This document shows, piece after piece, positions 43,001 to 54,258 of a stretch of DNA of 64,000 bases. Positions within the stretch are counted from its first letter, which is position 1, and each line of letters opens with the position of its first letter. Origin of the DNA: Neodontobutis hainanensis (lineage: Eukaryota; Chordata; Actinopteri; Gobiiformes; Odontobutidae); the NCBI GenBank assembly GCA_024349245.1, contig JALDNG010000386.1, positions 1 to 64,000 on the forward strand, written 5' to 3'. A program made the translations under genes and the position numbers. Below the pieces are notes generated by a model, which saw only the letters and a list, made by a program, of their open reading frames with translations, searched no databases and was not told where the DNA came from.

Positions 43001-45109
43001 TGTGGCCTGTGCGCTGTCAACATACTGTGGACGTCCCGTTGGCCCCACGTCGCCCTGGGACCATATTAGAGTTTTGTGTCACTAAAACATACTGGAATCA
43101 CTTTACAGGACTTTTTGTGGTTTAACCAAATTGCTCTTTGTTGAAAGTGAAAATAACTTAAATCAGTTATTCATAAGACATTAGGCTCTTTAAGCACTCG
43201 GTTATTCAACAAACTAAGTTCTGGAGCTGTGTTCTCTGCGGGACACAGACTGAAGCTTCATCAGTCGAACAGAACACAGCGACGGAGCCGAGACACCAAA
43301 CACCGAGCAGGACAGCGCGCTAAATCTCTTCTAATAAGTGCTGTCCCTGTGCGTTTCAGTTTGGAAGAGGAGCCTGTTCCCTCTGAGGTCGTCCTGAAAG
43401 TCTTTAAAACCACGCTGAACGAGTTTAAGAACCGAGACCGTTACATTAAAGACGACTATCGCTTCAAAGACCGCTTCAGCAAACTCAACCCCAGGAAGAT
43501 CATCCGCCTGTGGGCCGAGAAGGAGATGCACAACCTCTCCAGGTAAGACTTCATCTGTTAAAGTCCAACTGAAACCACCTTCAACACTTTAAATATTTCC
43601 AAAACCCTATTAAATTAGTCAAAGCCAAACGAACACTGACCAAGCTCTTGTTAAATCCCACTAAAGTCCGTCTGAAATCCCTTAAAACTAGGTAAAGTCC
43701 AACTAAAACCACTTAACATCCAACTAAATTCTGAATAAAAGCACTTTCCATTTGTTAAAGTTGAACTAACACTTTTGGTTTAAGTCTTAATAAAACCTCT
43801 TAAAAGTAGTTAAACTAGTTCTCCGTGCTGCAGGATGAAGAAGGCGAAGGTGGCGTGTCCTGAGGTGGTGCTGTTAAAGAAACACATCCTGGTGATGTCT
43901 TTCATCGGCTCCGAGCACGTCCCCGCCCCCAAACTGAAGGACGCCCGGCTGAACGAAGACGAGCTGAAGACAGCCTATCGCCAAGTCCTTCAGGTGAGAA
44001 CCCCCACTACTACACACACACACACACACTTACGGTCTCTGTGGGTTTTATTGTGAAAGAGCCCTGTTTCCTGTCGTCTCTAGATGATGAAGGCCATGTA
44101 TGGAGAGTGTAACCTGGTCCACGCTGATCTCAGTGAATACAACATGCTCTGGCACCAGGACAAGGTAAAACATTTCCACCTGAGTCTGAGGAAAACAGAC
44201 GCCATGCTTCTATCACATCTACATCTACATTTACTGCATTTACATCTACATCTACTACATTTACATTTACACCTACATTTACATCTACATTTACATTTAC
44301 ATTTACATTTACATCTACATTTACATCTACATTTACATTTACATCTACATCTACTACATTTACATCTACATTTACATTTACATCTACTACATACATTTAC
44401 ATTTACATCTACTACATACATTTACATTTACATCTACTACATACATTTACATTTACATCTAAATTTACATTTACTGCATTTACATTTACTGCATTTACAT
44501 TTACTGATTTTACATCTACATTTACATCTACATTTGCACATACATTTACATCTCAGGTGTTTTTGATCGACGTGAGTCAGTCTGTGGAGCCCACGCACCC
44601 TCACGGACTGGAGTTCCTCTTCAGAGACTGTCGAACGTGTCCACGGTAAACACTGCACTAAACTCTGTTAGAGGAAATGAAAACCAGATTAATCGTGTGT
44701 GTGTTCTGTGCAGTTCTTCCGTCGCAGAGGAGTGTCCGAGGCTCTGAGTGAGTTTGACCTGTTTAATGCGGTCTCTGGACTGGACGTCCCGGTGGAGGCA
44801 GAGGACGAGGCTGACTTTATGGCTCAGGTAAACTTTAGACTTGTTGCAGGTGTCTAATGTTCCCACGAGAAACATTTCTGCGTCAACACGGCTCATTCAG
44901 CTTCTTTAATAAATGTACCTTTTTGTTTAAATTCTGAAATGCATTTATTAGTTACTTTAACCTGATCCGAGGTCAGATATTTCCAAACGTGTGTTCAGAT
45001 CATGGCTCTGGAGAAAAGAAACGAGGACCACGTCCAGAAACGAGGGAAGAAGACGTTTCCTGTTTCCTGCGAAGATGACCCTCCGTTAAAACCCGACTCC
45101 GACGATTAA
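40090..45109 (+). CDS. riok3: RIO kinase 3 (atypical serine/threonine kinase)
   Basis: RIOK3 associates with 40S precursors and has roles in interferon signalling. Exons: 40090-40119, 41178-41293, 41362-41504, 41573-41680, 41859-41968, 42554-42697, 42764-42891, 43360-43542, 43834-43993, 44084-44164, 44557-44645, 44714-44827, 44999-45109, about 505 residues (human 519). The N-terminal region has the RIOK3-specific blocks DVMSEQLAKQLDEE, SDLMLAQMLQMQFDREFDEQ, SISFENYRMVHPFEDSDSSE and GRKNTARMEN. Kinase motifs: STGKES (246-251), VLKVFK (Lys273), HADLSEYN (catalytic Asp389), IDVSQ (metal-binding Asp406). Exon 44557-44645 is 89 nt, so the frame to the next exon is off by one unless a base is missing near 44634 or the acceptor at 44727 is used. 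Identity is certain; the anomaly is treated as a finding. Confidence 0.96.
40816..41115. repeat. array of the 21-bp family, reverse orientation (AAATCCATCTGAAACCTGTT)
   Basis: About 14 units in riok3 intron 1, reverse complement of those at 41996-42492. Late units have CATCTGAAACC in place of CAACTAAAACC. Confidence 0.93.
41996..42492. repeat. minisatellite, 20/21-bp unit (TTTTAGTTGGATTTGGACAG)
   Basis: About 24 units filling most of the riok3 intron between 41968 and 42554. Confidence 0.96.
44209..44549. repeat. hexanucleotide array (ACATTT/ACATCT)
   Basis: Tandem ACATTT and ACATCT in the riok3 intron before exon 44557. The long His/Leu-rich and Cys/Lys-rich open frames here are repeat artefacts. 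Confidence 0.95.
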
Positions 45110-45472
45110 CCTCCGACTGAACCGAACGAACGACCGCGCTCTGCAGCCGTTTATCAACCCTGAACCACAGAGGAAGACTTCTGCCTCCTCTTCGTCACAG
45201 ACTCTGTGGCCAATCAGAGCCGGGAACAGGTCACATGACTCCAGCCGAGAGTTCCCTGAGCTTTCAAAGGTGTTTGTTTTGAAAGAGAATGCCCGAAATA
45301 AATCCAAATGTTCCTTTTTCATTAAACACTGTGTGATTAAAGGCTCTACAGCTACTTTCAAGTAAAAAACACTCGTATGTTTGAAATTATGGGGAAATAA
45401 TGAAGTCTGAATAAATCAGAGAAGGCTGTTTAAATCGAGAAGCCTCTGTGAAGTGTGCATAAAACCAATAAA
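45110..45472 (+). other. riok3: riok3 3' UTR with two AATAAA signals
   Basis: AATAAA at 45297-45302 and 45467-45472 follow the stop codon; either or both could be used. Confidence 0.65.
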
Positions 45473-46379
45473 AACATAATGATGCTCTTCCCTCGTGTCC
45501 ATTCACCGCACTTACACTTACTTAGTCCAGTCTTTGACCAGCTCCAGTCTTGACCAGGTCCAGACTTGGACCAGGGGAATTATCAAGCCACTGTTATGGT
45601 GTAGTTCTAGTCTGGGCCGCTAGAGGGAGTACAAAACCTTTAAATTAGAACAGCTGTTTATTAAAACAGCATTAGAAAAGTGTTTTTTATTGAATATTTA
45701 AAACATAAAATTATTTTAGACAGGGTTTAGTCCTGGTTTAGTTCAGAGGCTTGTTTAGGTTTAGATCCAGATAAGTTCAGTTTTAAAATCCACAAAACCA
45801 AAGTTTTGTGGCTCAGATGAGAGACTGCATCAACTTCAACCTTTAGTTCTTTTGGTTCAAAAAATATATTCTTTATTAAACTAATTTTAATTTGTCTATT
45901 ATTCTAGAATTTTGGTCATACAAAAGTTTTATTACAAATTGTCTATTGTTTTTTATTTATTTTTATATTTATGAGTAATTTCTTTTACAGTTTTACATGT
46001 TTTAATGTCAAAACAATTTACACTAAGTGTGAAACATTCTGAAATATTTCAGAAATCAGAGTGAGACAATTACTGTCTTCAAACTTCTATCAGCCTTTTT
46101 CTTCTGTTTTTGGCTGTGACCTGTTACTTCCTGTTTCTGCAGCAATGGCCCCGCCCCCTTTCCCTCCAGGTTGAATACTATTGGATGTTGACTGTAGGAC
46201 ACGCCCAGTAATGATTGGTTTACTGTCAGGTTGCAGTCTTTTTAAGGCAGTTATTTCATTATCCCCTCCCCCTCGCACGCGCCGCAGGTGAGGCATCGTC
46301 ATGGCAACGGTCTTTAGCAACAGCATCATCAGAAACCGGTTCAACCAGGATCAGACTCAACATTCCACAAGTCCTCAGT
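45473..46379. other. intergenic, no gene seen
   Basis: AT-rich, followed by a short GC-rich stretch at 46250-46330 with GTCATGGCAACGG, which resembles an RFX X-box half-site. The open frame on the minus strand here has no recognisable features. Confidence 0.55.
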
Positions 46380-47053
46380 CCAACTACAAACTAAACCAGG
46401 ACTATTACGGATCTGAACCAGGTCTAAACCAGGACTAAGCCAGGTCTAAACCAGGATTAATCCATCCATCTTCTACCGCTTATCCGGGGCCGGGTCGCGG
46501 GGGCAGCAGTCTAAGCAGAGATGCCCAGACTTCCCTCTCCCCAGACACTTCCTCCAGCTCTTCGGGGATATCGTGGCGTTCCCCGGCCAGCCTCGGTATC
46601 CGGAACACCTCCCTAGGGAGGCGTCCAGGAGGCATCCCAAACAGATGCCCGAACCACCTCAGCTGCTCCTCTCGATGTGGAGCAGCAGCGGCTCTACTTT
46701 GAGCTCCTCCCGAGCTGGTTCAGGAGCTAAACCAGGACTAAGCCAGGTCTAAACCAGTTCTCAACCAGGTCTGAACCAGGTCTGACCCAGGTCTAAACCA
46801 GTTCTCAACCAGGTCTAAACCAGGTCTGAACCAGGTCTGACCCAGGTCTAAACCAGGTCTAAACCAGGTCTAAACCGGGTCTAAACCAGGTCTGAACCAG
46901 GTCTGACCCAGGTCTAAACCGGGTCTAAACCAGGTCTAAACCGAGTCTAAACCAGGTCTGATCCAGGTCTAAACCGGGTCTAAACCAGGTCTGATCCAGG
47001 TCTAAACCGGGTCTAAACCGGGTCTAAACCAGGTCTAAACCAGGTCTAAACTA
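46380..47053. repeat. minisatellite AGGTCTAAACC, interrupted by a Rex3-like fragment
   Basis: AAACCAGGTCTAAACCAGG-type units on both sides of the retrotransposon fragment at 46459-46716. Confidence 0.93.
46459..46716 (-). mobile_element. Rex3-like LINE 3' fragment
   Basis: Same 3' end as the element at 4546-5455 (minus strand ...CCGGATAAGCGGTAGAAG and GATGGAT), only about 260 bp and internally rearranged. As with the larger copy, it sits inside a minisatellite. Confidence 0.85.
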
Positions 47054-47567
47054 TCATTTTCATGCTCAAACACAAAAAGTCTGGGTAAAAGATGGGAACA
47101 CGTTGATGTTGCTCAGTGACTGCAAACTCCATTTCCCATGATGCCTCGCTGCAGAAGGAAGGATGGGGGGAAACGGATGATTTGTGCCGAACAGTTGTTC
47201 GCCTCAGGCCTTGTCTCTGTTTCAGAGAGTTAGTCCTAGGTTAGACCTGGTTTAGACCTGGTGTAGTCCTGTTTAGTCCTGGTTTAGTCCTGTTTAGGAT
47301 AAATTGCACGGGCCTACTGACCTCATGATTGAGAGGAAGAAAACCTGTAGGTCACTTGGGGGTCCAGTTCAAATCCTGCCTGAATTTTACCACCTGAGGC
47401 CAGAAGTGTATGTGTTTTGTTTGGCACAGGCCTACTGGGGGGCATAAGTGCTTGAAGGAAATGATCAAATCAATAAATAAAATAGGAGTTAGTAGAAACA
47501 AAAACGTGTTAGTAATCACACAGTTAGTCAAACAGTTTGATTCGTGGATTCCCCGTTAATGTGCTGT
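47054..47567. other. intergenic, no gene seen
   Basis: Contains a ZNF143-like motif at 47126-47144 (ACTCCATTTCCCATGATGC) and a few GGTTTAGTCCT units at 47237-47298. Confidence 0.6.
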
Positions 47568-49388
47568 TCCTGTAGGCCTGTGTCTGGGTGTTGGTCTGTG
47601 TCTGAGTGTAGACATGTGTCCAGGTGTAGGTCTGCGTGTGGGTGTAGGCCTGCGTCTGTGTGTAGGCCTGTGTCTGGGTGTAGGCCTGCGTCTGGGTGTA
47701 GGCCTGCGTCTGGGTGTAGACATGTGTCCAGGTGTAGGTCTACGTCTGTGTGTAGGCCTGTGTCTGGATGTAGACATGTGTCTGGGTGTAGGTCTGTGTC
47801 TGGGTGCAGGCCTGTGTCTGGGTGTAGGTCTGCGTTTGTGTGTAGGCCTGTGTCTGTGTGTAGGCCTGTGTCTGGGTGTAGGCCTGCATCTGTGTGTAGG
47901 TCTGCATCTGTGTGTAGGTGTGTTTGGGTGTAGGCCTGCGTCTGTGTGTAGGTCTGCGTTTGTGTGTAGGCCTGTGTCTGGGTGTAGGCCTGTGTCTGTG
48001 TGTAGGCCTGTGTCTGAGTGTAGACATGTGTCTGGGTGTAGGTCTGTGTCTGAGTGTAGACATGTGTACGGGTGCAGGCCTGCGTCTGGGTGCTGGTCTG
48101 CATTTGTGTGTAGGCCTGTGTCTGGGTGTAGGTCTGCGTTTGTGTGTAGGCCTGTGTCTGAGTGTAGACATGTTTCTGAGTGTAGACATGTGTCTGGGTG
48201 TAGGCCTGTGTCTGTGTGTAGGCCTGTGTCTGTGTGTACGCCTGTGTCTGGGTGTAGGTCTGCGTTTGTGTGTAGGCCTGTGTCTGGGTGTAGGCCTGCG
48301 TTTGTGTGTAGACCTGTGTCTGAGTGTAGACATGTGTCTGGGTGTAGGCCTGTGTCTGTGTGTAGGCCTGTGTCTGAGTGTAGACATGAGTCTGGGTGTA
48401 GGCCTGCGTCTGGGTCTAGGTCTGCGTCTGTGTGTAGGCCTGTGTCTGGGTGTAGGTCTGTGTCTGAGTGTAGACATGTGTCCAGGTGTAGGCCTGCGTC
48501 TGTGTGTAGGCCTGTGTCTGTGTGTAGGCCTGTGTCTGGGTGTAGGTCTGCGTTTGTGTGTAGGCCTGTGTCTGTGTGTAGGCCTGTGTCTAAATGTAGA
48601 CATGTGTCTGGGTGCAGGCCTGTGTCTGGTGTAGGCCTGCGTCTGGGTGCAGGTCTGCGTTTGTGTGTAGGCCTGTGTATGGGTGTAGGTCTGCGTTTGT
48701 GTGTAGGCCTGTGTCTGAATGTAGACATGTGTCTGGGTGTAGGCCTGTGTCTGGGTGTAGGTCTACGTTTGTGTGTAGGCCTGTGTCTGGGTGTAGGCCT
48801 GTTTCTGAGTGTAGACATGTGTCTGGGTGTAGGTCTGTGTCTGAGTGTAGACATGTGTCTGGGTGTAGGCCTGTGTCTGGGTGTAGGTCTGCGTTTGTGT
48901 GTAGGACCTTGGGTGTAGGCCTGTTTCTGAGTGTAGACATGTGTCTGAGTGTAGGCCTGTGTCTGTGTGTAGGCCTGTGTCTGAGTGTAGACATGTGTCT
49001 GGGTGTAGGCCTGTGTCTGGGTGTAGGTCTGCGTTTGTGTGTAGGGCTCCGTCTGGGTGCAGTCCTGTGTCTGGTGTAGGCCTGCGTCTGGGTGTAGGTC
49101 TGCGTTTGTGTGTAGGACTGGGTCTGGTGCAGGCCTGTGTCTGAGTGTAGGTCTGCATTTGTGTGTAGGACTGTGTCTGGGTGTAGAACTGCGTCTGTGT
49201 GTAGACCTGTGTCTGAGTGCAGACCTGTATCTGAGTGTAGGCCTTTTTTCTGTGTGTAGAACTGCGTCTGGGTGCAGGCCTGTGTCTGGTTGTAGGCCTG
49301 TGTCTGGGTGCAGGCCTGTGTCTGGTGTAGGCCTGTGTCTGGGTGCAGACCTGTGTCTGGTGTAGGCCTGTGTCTGGGTGTAGGCTGT
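47568..49388. repeat. minisatellite, 18-bp unit (GTGTAGGCCTGTGTCTGG)
   Basis: About 100 units of GTGTAGGCCTGTGTCTGG with ordered variants (GTGTAGACATGTGTCTGG, GTGTAGGTCTGCGTTTGT). The period is a multiple of three and lacks stops in several frames, so open frames of up to 434 codons occur on both strands. None has a promoter, splice or domain context. Confidence 0.97.
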
Positions 49389-49512
49389 GGTACATATGAG
49401 TCAGTAGGACATGCCTCAGGTAAGTGCGTCTGGTTTTTAGTTTCAGCAAAAAGTCCTCCATGCAATAAATAAACATTAAAATATTGAATAACTTAAGAAT
49501 AATCTCTGTAAA

Positions 49513-49697
49513 AAACAGAGAGTGTAGAGGGCAGAGTGTACAGGGCAGAGTGTAGAGGGCAGACAGGGCAGAGTGAAGAGGGCAGAGTGTAGAGGGCAGA
49601 CTGAAGAGGGCAGAGTGTAGAGGGCAGACAGTAGAGGGCAGAGTGTAGAGGGCAGAGTGTAGAGGGCAGAGTGTAGAGGGCAGAGTGTACAGGGTAG
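49513..49697. repeat. minisatellite, 14-bp unit (GGCAGAGTGTAGAG)
   Basis: About 13 units of GGCAGAGTGTAGAG with a few variants. Confidence 0.95.
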
Positions 49698-49839
49698 AGA
49701 AGCATGAGCTGATTGTGAAACTGAGGCATGTGCGTTTGGACAAGAGTGAGTCATGTGACCTGCCTGTCCTGACAGGTGTGGGTCATGTGACCGGGCTGCT
49801 CCAATCAGAGACAGAGGCGGAGAGGGAGCTGTGATGTAG

Positions 49840-50180
49840 GAGTCAATGAGAAGGACAACTACAGCTCCCATGATGCACTGCTGCTCTGTAGTCCTGTTTA
49901 ATCTACTCCTGAGCTCACAGAGGCCAGTGCAGTGTTGTGACTGTAACATGAGGTGAAGGTCAGTGAACAGTTACAATATGAGTTCAGAGTTCAGCCTGTG
50001 TCAGCGAGAAGGACAACTGCATCTCCCATGATGCACTGCTGCTCTGTAGTCCTGTTTAACCAGTTTCTGCTGCTGTCACTCAGTCACATTGGGTTCAGTG
50101 ACACTAAAGTTCAGCCTGTGTCATTGAGAAGGACAACTACATCTCCCATGATGCTCTGGTCCTCTGTGCTCTCTGTCCTG
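49840..50180 (+). promoter_or_regulatory. three tandem units each with a ZNF143/THAP11-type motif
   Basis: Motifs at 49858-49876, 50016-50034 and 50136-50154 (ACTACAGCTCCCATGATGC and close variants) match the ACTACA-TCCCA-TGC consensus of ZNF143/THAP11 sites. Flanks are also repeated (GAGAAGGACAACT before, TGTAGTCCTGTTTAA after the first two). Confidence 0.65.
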
Positions 50181-50539
50181 GTTCCATCCTGTTTAATGAT
50201 AATTTAAACCCAGTTCCTAGATTGAGTCTTACTGGAGTCCTGTTCCAGTCCTGGTCCAGTCCTGTTTTTTGTCTTTCAAACCTAGACTAAACTGATTTAA
50301 ACTACGACTGAAACAAGAATAAACTGGCCCCGTAACCAGCTCTCAACCTAAACTGTAGTCCTCTGAAGTCCTCTGAAGTCCAGGTTAGACCAGTCTCAGG
50401 AGGATTTAAACAGTTTCCTGCAGGGAAATCTTTTTAAAGTGAGCATCGTCCTGAAGCAGACGGATGTTATTTACTGCAGTGTCTCCACGGAGACGCCTCA
50501 GAGACACAAAAGACTTAAACATTCACCACCAACAAAGAC

Positions 50540-51228
50540 CTGGGTTAGACTAGGTTTAGTCCTGGTTTAGTCCTGGTTTAGTCCTGGTTTAGTCCTGGTT
50601 TAGTCTTGGTTTAGACCTGGTTTAGTCTTGGTTTAGTCCTGGTTTAGACCTGGTTTAGTCTTGGTTTAGTCCTGGTTTAGTCCTGGTTTAGACCTGGTTT
50701 AGTCTTGGTTTAGTCCTGGTTTAGACCTGGTTTAGTCTTGGTTTAGACCTGGTTTAGTCCTGGTTTAGACCTGGTTTAGTCTTGGTTCAGTCCTGGTTTA
50801 GACCTGGTTTAGTCTTGGTTTAGTCCTGGTTTAGTCCTGGTTTAGTCTTGATTTAGTCCTGGTTTAGTCTTGGTTTAGACCTGGTTTAGTCCTGGTTTAG
50901 ACCTGGTTTAGTCCTGGTTTAGTCCTAGTTTAGTCCTGGTTTAGACCTGGTTTAGTCCTGGTTTAGTCCTGGTTTAGTCTTGGTTTAGTCCTGGTTTAGA
51001 CCTGGTTTAGTCTTGGTTTAGTCCTGGTTTAGTCCTGGTTTAGACCTGGTTTAGTCTTGGTTTAGACCTGGTTTAGTCCTGGTTTAGACCTGGTTTAGTC
51101 TTGGTTTAGTCCTGGTTTAGTCCTGGTTTAGTCTTGGTTTAGACCTGGTTTAGTCCTGTTTTAGACCTGGTTTAGTCTTGGTTTAGTCCTGGTTTAGTCT
51201 TGGTTTAGACCTGGTTTAGTCCTGGTGA
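50540..51228. repeat. minisatellite GGTTTAGTCCT/GGTTTAGTCTT
   Basis: About 60 units of 11 bp with GTCCT, GACCT and GTCTT variants in an irregular order; intergenic. Confidence 0.96.
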
Positions 51229-51930
51229 AAGACTTTGGAGACTTTGATTTCTCAGTAAATGAACATAAACAGAACTGGACTAGAACAGATTTATTATTAT
51301 TTTTATTTTATATTTTATTTTTTATTAATATTATTTCCTAAACAGTGTTCCTGTGTCTCCCCCAAAAATCAAAACAAACAATAATAAAACAGTGGCTTCT
51401 AATTTCCCCCAAAAAAATTTTATTTATGAAAAATGTAAAAAGAAAGACTGACTCTTTTAATTTGAAAACACAGATTATTTATTATAATTAAGCCATTTTC
51501 ATTTGGAGCATTTATTGTCTAATATGTCCTGCTTTTATTTTGTGTCTTCTGTGAAAAAGAGCTGAGATGAGGTGTGTTTCCAGTGATTGACTTTATTGAC
51601 TTTTGGAAAGTCTGAACTTTTTAATTCAAGAAAATAAATCTATATAATTATCACCAGAGTCATGTTTTTTCCGCTTTAAAACGAACAGAGAGTGCAGCAG
51701 CCATTTTATTTTGGAGCATCTAGACCTGATCAAATCCAGGCCAAAGGTGACTGAGCCTGAGCCTGAGGCCTGTTCAGGTGACACACTCCTCTTTTAAACA
51801 TCACTCTCACGGCTCTTCTCGTGTGTTTTCGTTCAGTTCTCGTCTAAAACTCTCCCTTTTCCTCTTCTTTCGCCTGAAACAGTCCAAAGTTCTCTCTGGA
51901 AACAGTAGCAGTCTTCCACCCCCAAAGGCT
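51229..51930. other. intergenic, AT-rich
   Basis: No gene recognised. Leads into the CpG-rich promoter of the next gene. Confidence 0.6.
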
Positions 51931-52928
51931 GACGGTTGGCATCCTCTCTGCGCCCAACTCCCGCGAGATCTCACTGCTATCCGGCGCCTTCTGTTCAACT
52001 CTCGCGAGAGCTCCGTGTGCCTTTGCAATGTGTGAGCAGAGGAGAAGCTAAACAGCACCGACCTGTTCCACTCTGACAACTTTAAACGTCGCTAAACGGC
52101 CGAAAACATGCGCGTTTTTTGTGGAAATACGCGTCAAACCTGAACCAGAAACGAGATTTAGAGAAAAAGCGAGTGATGAAAGTGGGTTTAAGTGAAGGAT
52201 GGGGGACTTTTAGAGGCTTTTAAAAGCGAAAACATGGATGTAAAGTAAAACAAAAGTTGTGTGAAAGTGCGGAGAAGACCGAGATTAAGTCGAAGGTGGT
52301 TATAAATAAGTGAGTGGAGGGTTCGTGAGGATGAGGAGCGTGCGTGAAGAGCGGGGGATGTGTGCGTAACGAGGGAGGGAGCCAGAGATGCTTGGTGGCC
52401 ACGTCCCCTTGGAGACTGGAGACAAACACGTGATGAGCTCTACTTATCAGGTTTAGTGCGAGAGGGACACGGCGAGGCGCAGGCCCACGGCGAGGCGCAG
52501 GAATCCGCCGCAAAACTCACAAAAAGCAGGATTCAAACTCTTCCCAGCGAGCTTTTCATCAGCACGGAGCCCACCGACAGAGCGCTTTTTCAAGAAGAGG
52601 AGAGAAGGAAGCGAAGGAAGCCAAAGGAGGAGGCGAGGGAGGAGGCGAGGGAGGGAGGGAGGAGGGAGAAGCCGGAGTAAAGTTTGTCCAAGTTTGCACA
52701 TCCCTTCGGAAGGAAACGCCATTTTGATTCCTCTCCTCTCCGCGGCAGCCTCCTGTCCCCGTCCTGTCCGCTTCCTCGGGACTCCTCTCCATCTTTCACA
52801 CGGAGCATCTTCCCGAATCTGGACCGGGACCGGGCTCTGGAGCGGTTGTTCGGCAGCTCGGAGCCTCCTCCTCCTCCTCTTCCTCCTGCTGCTGCTGAGT
52901 CCATCCCCATCATCCCCCCTTCGCCACG
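51931..52928 (+). promoter_or_regulatory. CpG-rich promoter and 5' UTR of the MSRRKQ gene
   Basis: GC- and CpG-rich, with the palindrome CTCTCGCGAGAG at 51999-52010, which contains TCTCGCGAGA, a known core element of vertebrate CpG-island promoters. Downstream the sequence is purine-rich (52590-52680) and then pyrimidine-rich up to the ATG. Confidence 0.65.
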
Positions 52929-52971
52929 ATGTCTCGGCGCAAGCAGCCCAACCCCAACAAAGTCAACCCGC
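52929..52971 (+). CDS. first coding exon of an MSRRKQ-type zinc-finger regulator
   Basis: ATG in good context (GCCACGATGT) opens MSRRKQPNPNKVNP plus one base, then a strong donor (CGC/GTAAGT). MSRRKQ at the very N terminus is the NuRD/RBBP4-binding motif of SALL, ZFPM (FOG), BCL11 and ZNF423/ZNF521 zinc-finger proteins, in which a tiny first coding exon followed by a long intron is usual. The residues after MSRRKQ do not let me choose a member. In human, ZNF521 lies in the same chromosome band as RIOK3, which makes znf521 a reasonable guess and no more. Further exons lie beyond the window. Confidence 0.75.
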
Positions 52972-54258
52972 GTAAGTCCGCTCTCCTCTGCGCTTTTCAC
53001 GCACTTTCACGCACTTTTCTCTGACTTTTGTCGCGTTGTTCGATGCTTTTCGTGTCTGTGCGGAACTTTGAGTCGACGCAGAGGGATGTTTTCAGCTCTG
53101 CTTGTAGTTTGATGCGCATCCAAAGCGGTGGAATTCAAGCCCTCTTCTTCCTCATTCACTAACTTTATCTTTCCGTAGTGATTGTGCACTTTTACATTTG
53201 GGTATTTGCGGGGTTTGTTTGCTGGTTGGCTGAAGCGGAAGTGTTGGAGGGAGCAGGAGGGAGGTGGAGGTGTCGGGGAAGGGGTTCAAAGTCTGCGCTC
53301 GGCCGCTCAGGAGCATCCGTATCTCGGGTGCACTTTGGCCGGAGCCTCGCTGTGAGTGGCCCATGTGTAAAGCTCTCAGAGAAAAAAAAGAAACACAGAA
53401 ACTCTTAGCTTTTTCCTTTGAGCCCTTTCACAACAAAACCACCTGTTGCTCAAGTCTGACAAGTTGTCCTCCTCCACCGCAGCTGAACAAATGTGGCCTG
53501 TTATCAGCAGCTTTTCCTTCTCCATCCATCTTTATCCATCTTTAACACCACTTTACCTTAGATTAACTCTGCTGTCATCACACTTACAGTTTAAGCCACC
53601 ACTTTAGACCCATTTATTCCTATTTCCCTTACTTTGTATAGGTTTTATACAACATTTAATAATGTAAACTCTCCATAACCCCAACCCATTATTCATCTTT
53701 AAGGCCGTTTACCTTTAGCTAACTTTACCTGTTCAGTTAAATCTAGTTCATCATCAATTTACGGTCGTTTGCTCGGATTTTCCTAAGTTTTTAATAACTT
53801 TAAATCAACTTTCAACGATGTTCAAATCCAGAGGCCCTTTAATAAACCGACAAATAATGCAACACACATGTTTAATAAAGTTATAGAGCTCCTAAAGGTG
53901 AAGTTTTTTTTTTTTGCACGTTAGCTCAGCGGCTAACCGACGCTAGCTTAATCTCTGAGAGGCTCATCACTTTGACCTGTCGCTGGTGTTTTTTCGAGCT
54001 GTGTCAGTTTATAATGACTTTGTTTGGTGTTTAAACGCTTTATTACAGATATATTAAGCTGCTAAGCATTTTAAAGTCTTCAATCATTCACTTGTTCACC
54101 TTTGGGTTTGTTTTTAACGACTTTCGGACGTTAGCTTGAGGCTAACTTCTGCTGTCTGTATCACTTTAACATCACTCACGTCTCGTGTTTATTTGACTGA
54201 TTGACGTCTTTAAAGTCTTTTAAAGTGGTTAGAATTGATGAACGGGGACAGATATGTT

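Noticed and set aside
44080..44566. His/Leu-rich and Cys/Lys-rich frames in riok3
   Set aside because: Translations of the ACATTT/ACATCT hexamer array plus adjoining exon.
47528..49743. Open frames of 150-434 codons on both strands
   Set aside because: Translations of the 18-bp minisatellite in several frames; no unique sequence, domain or splice context.
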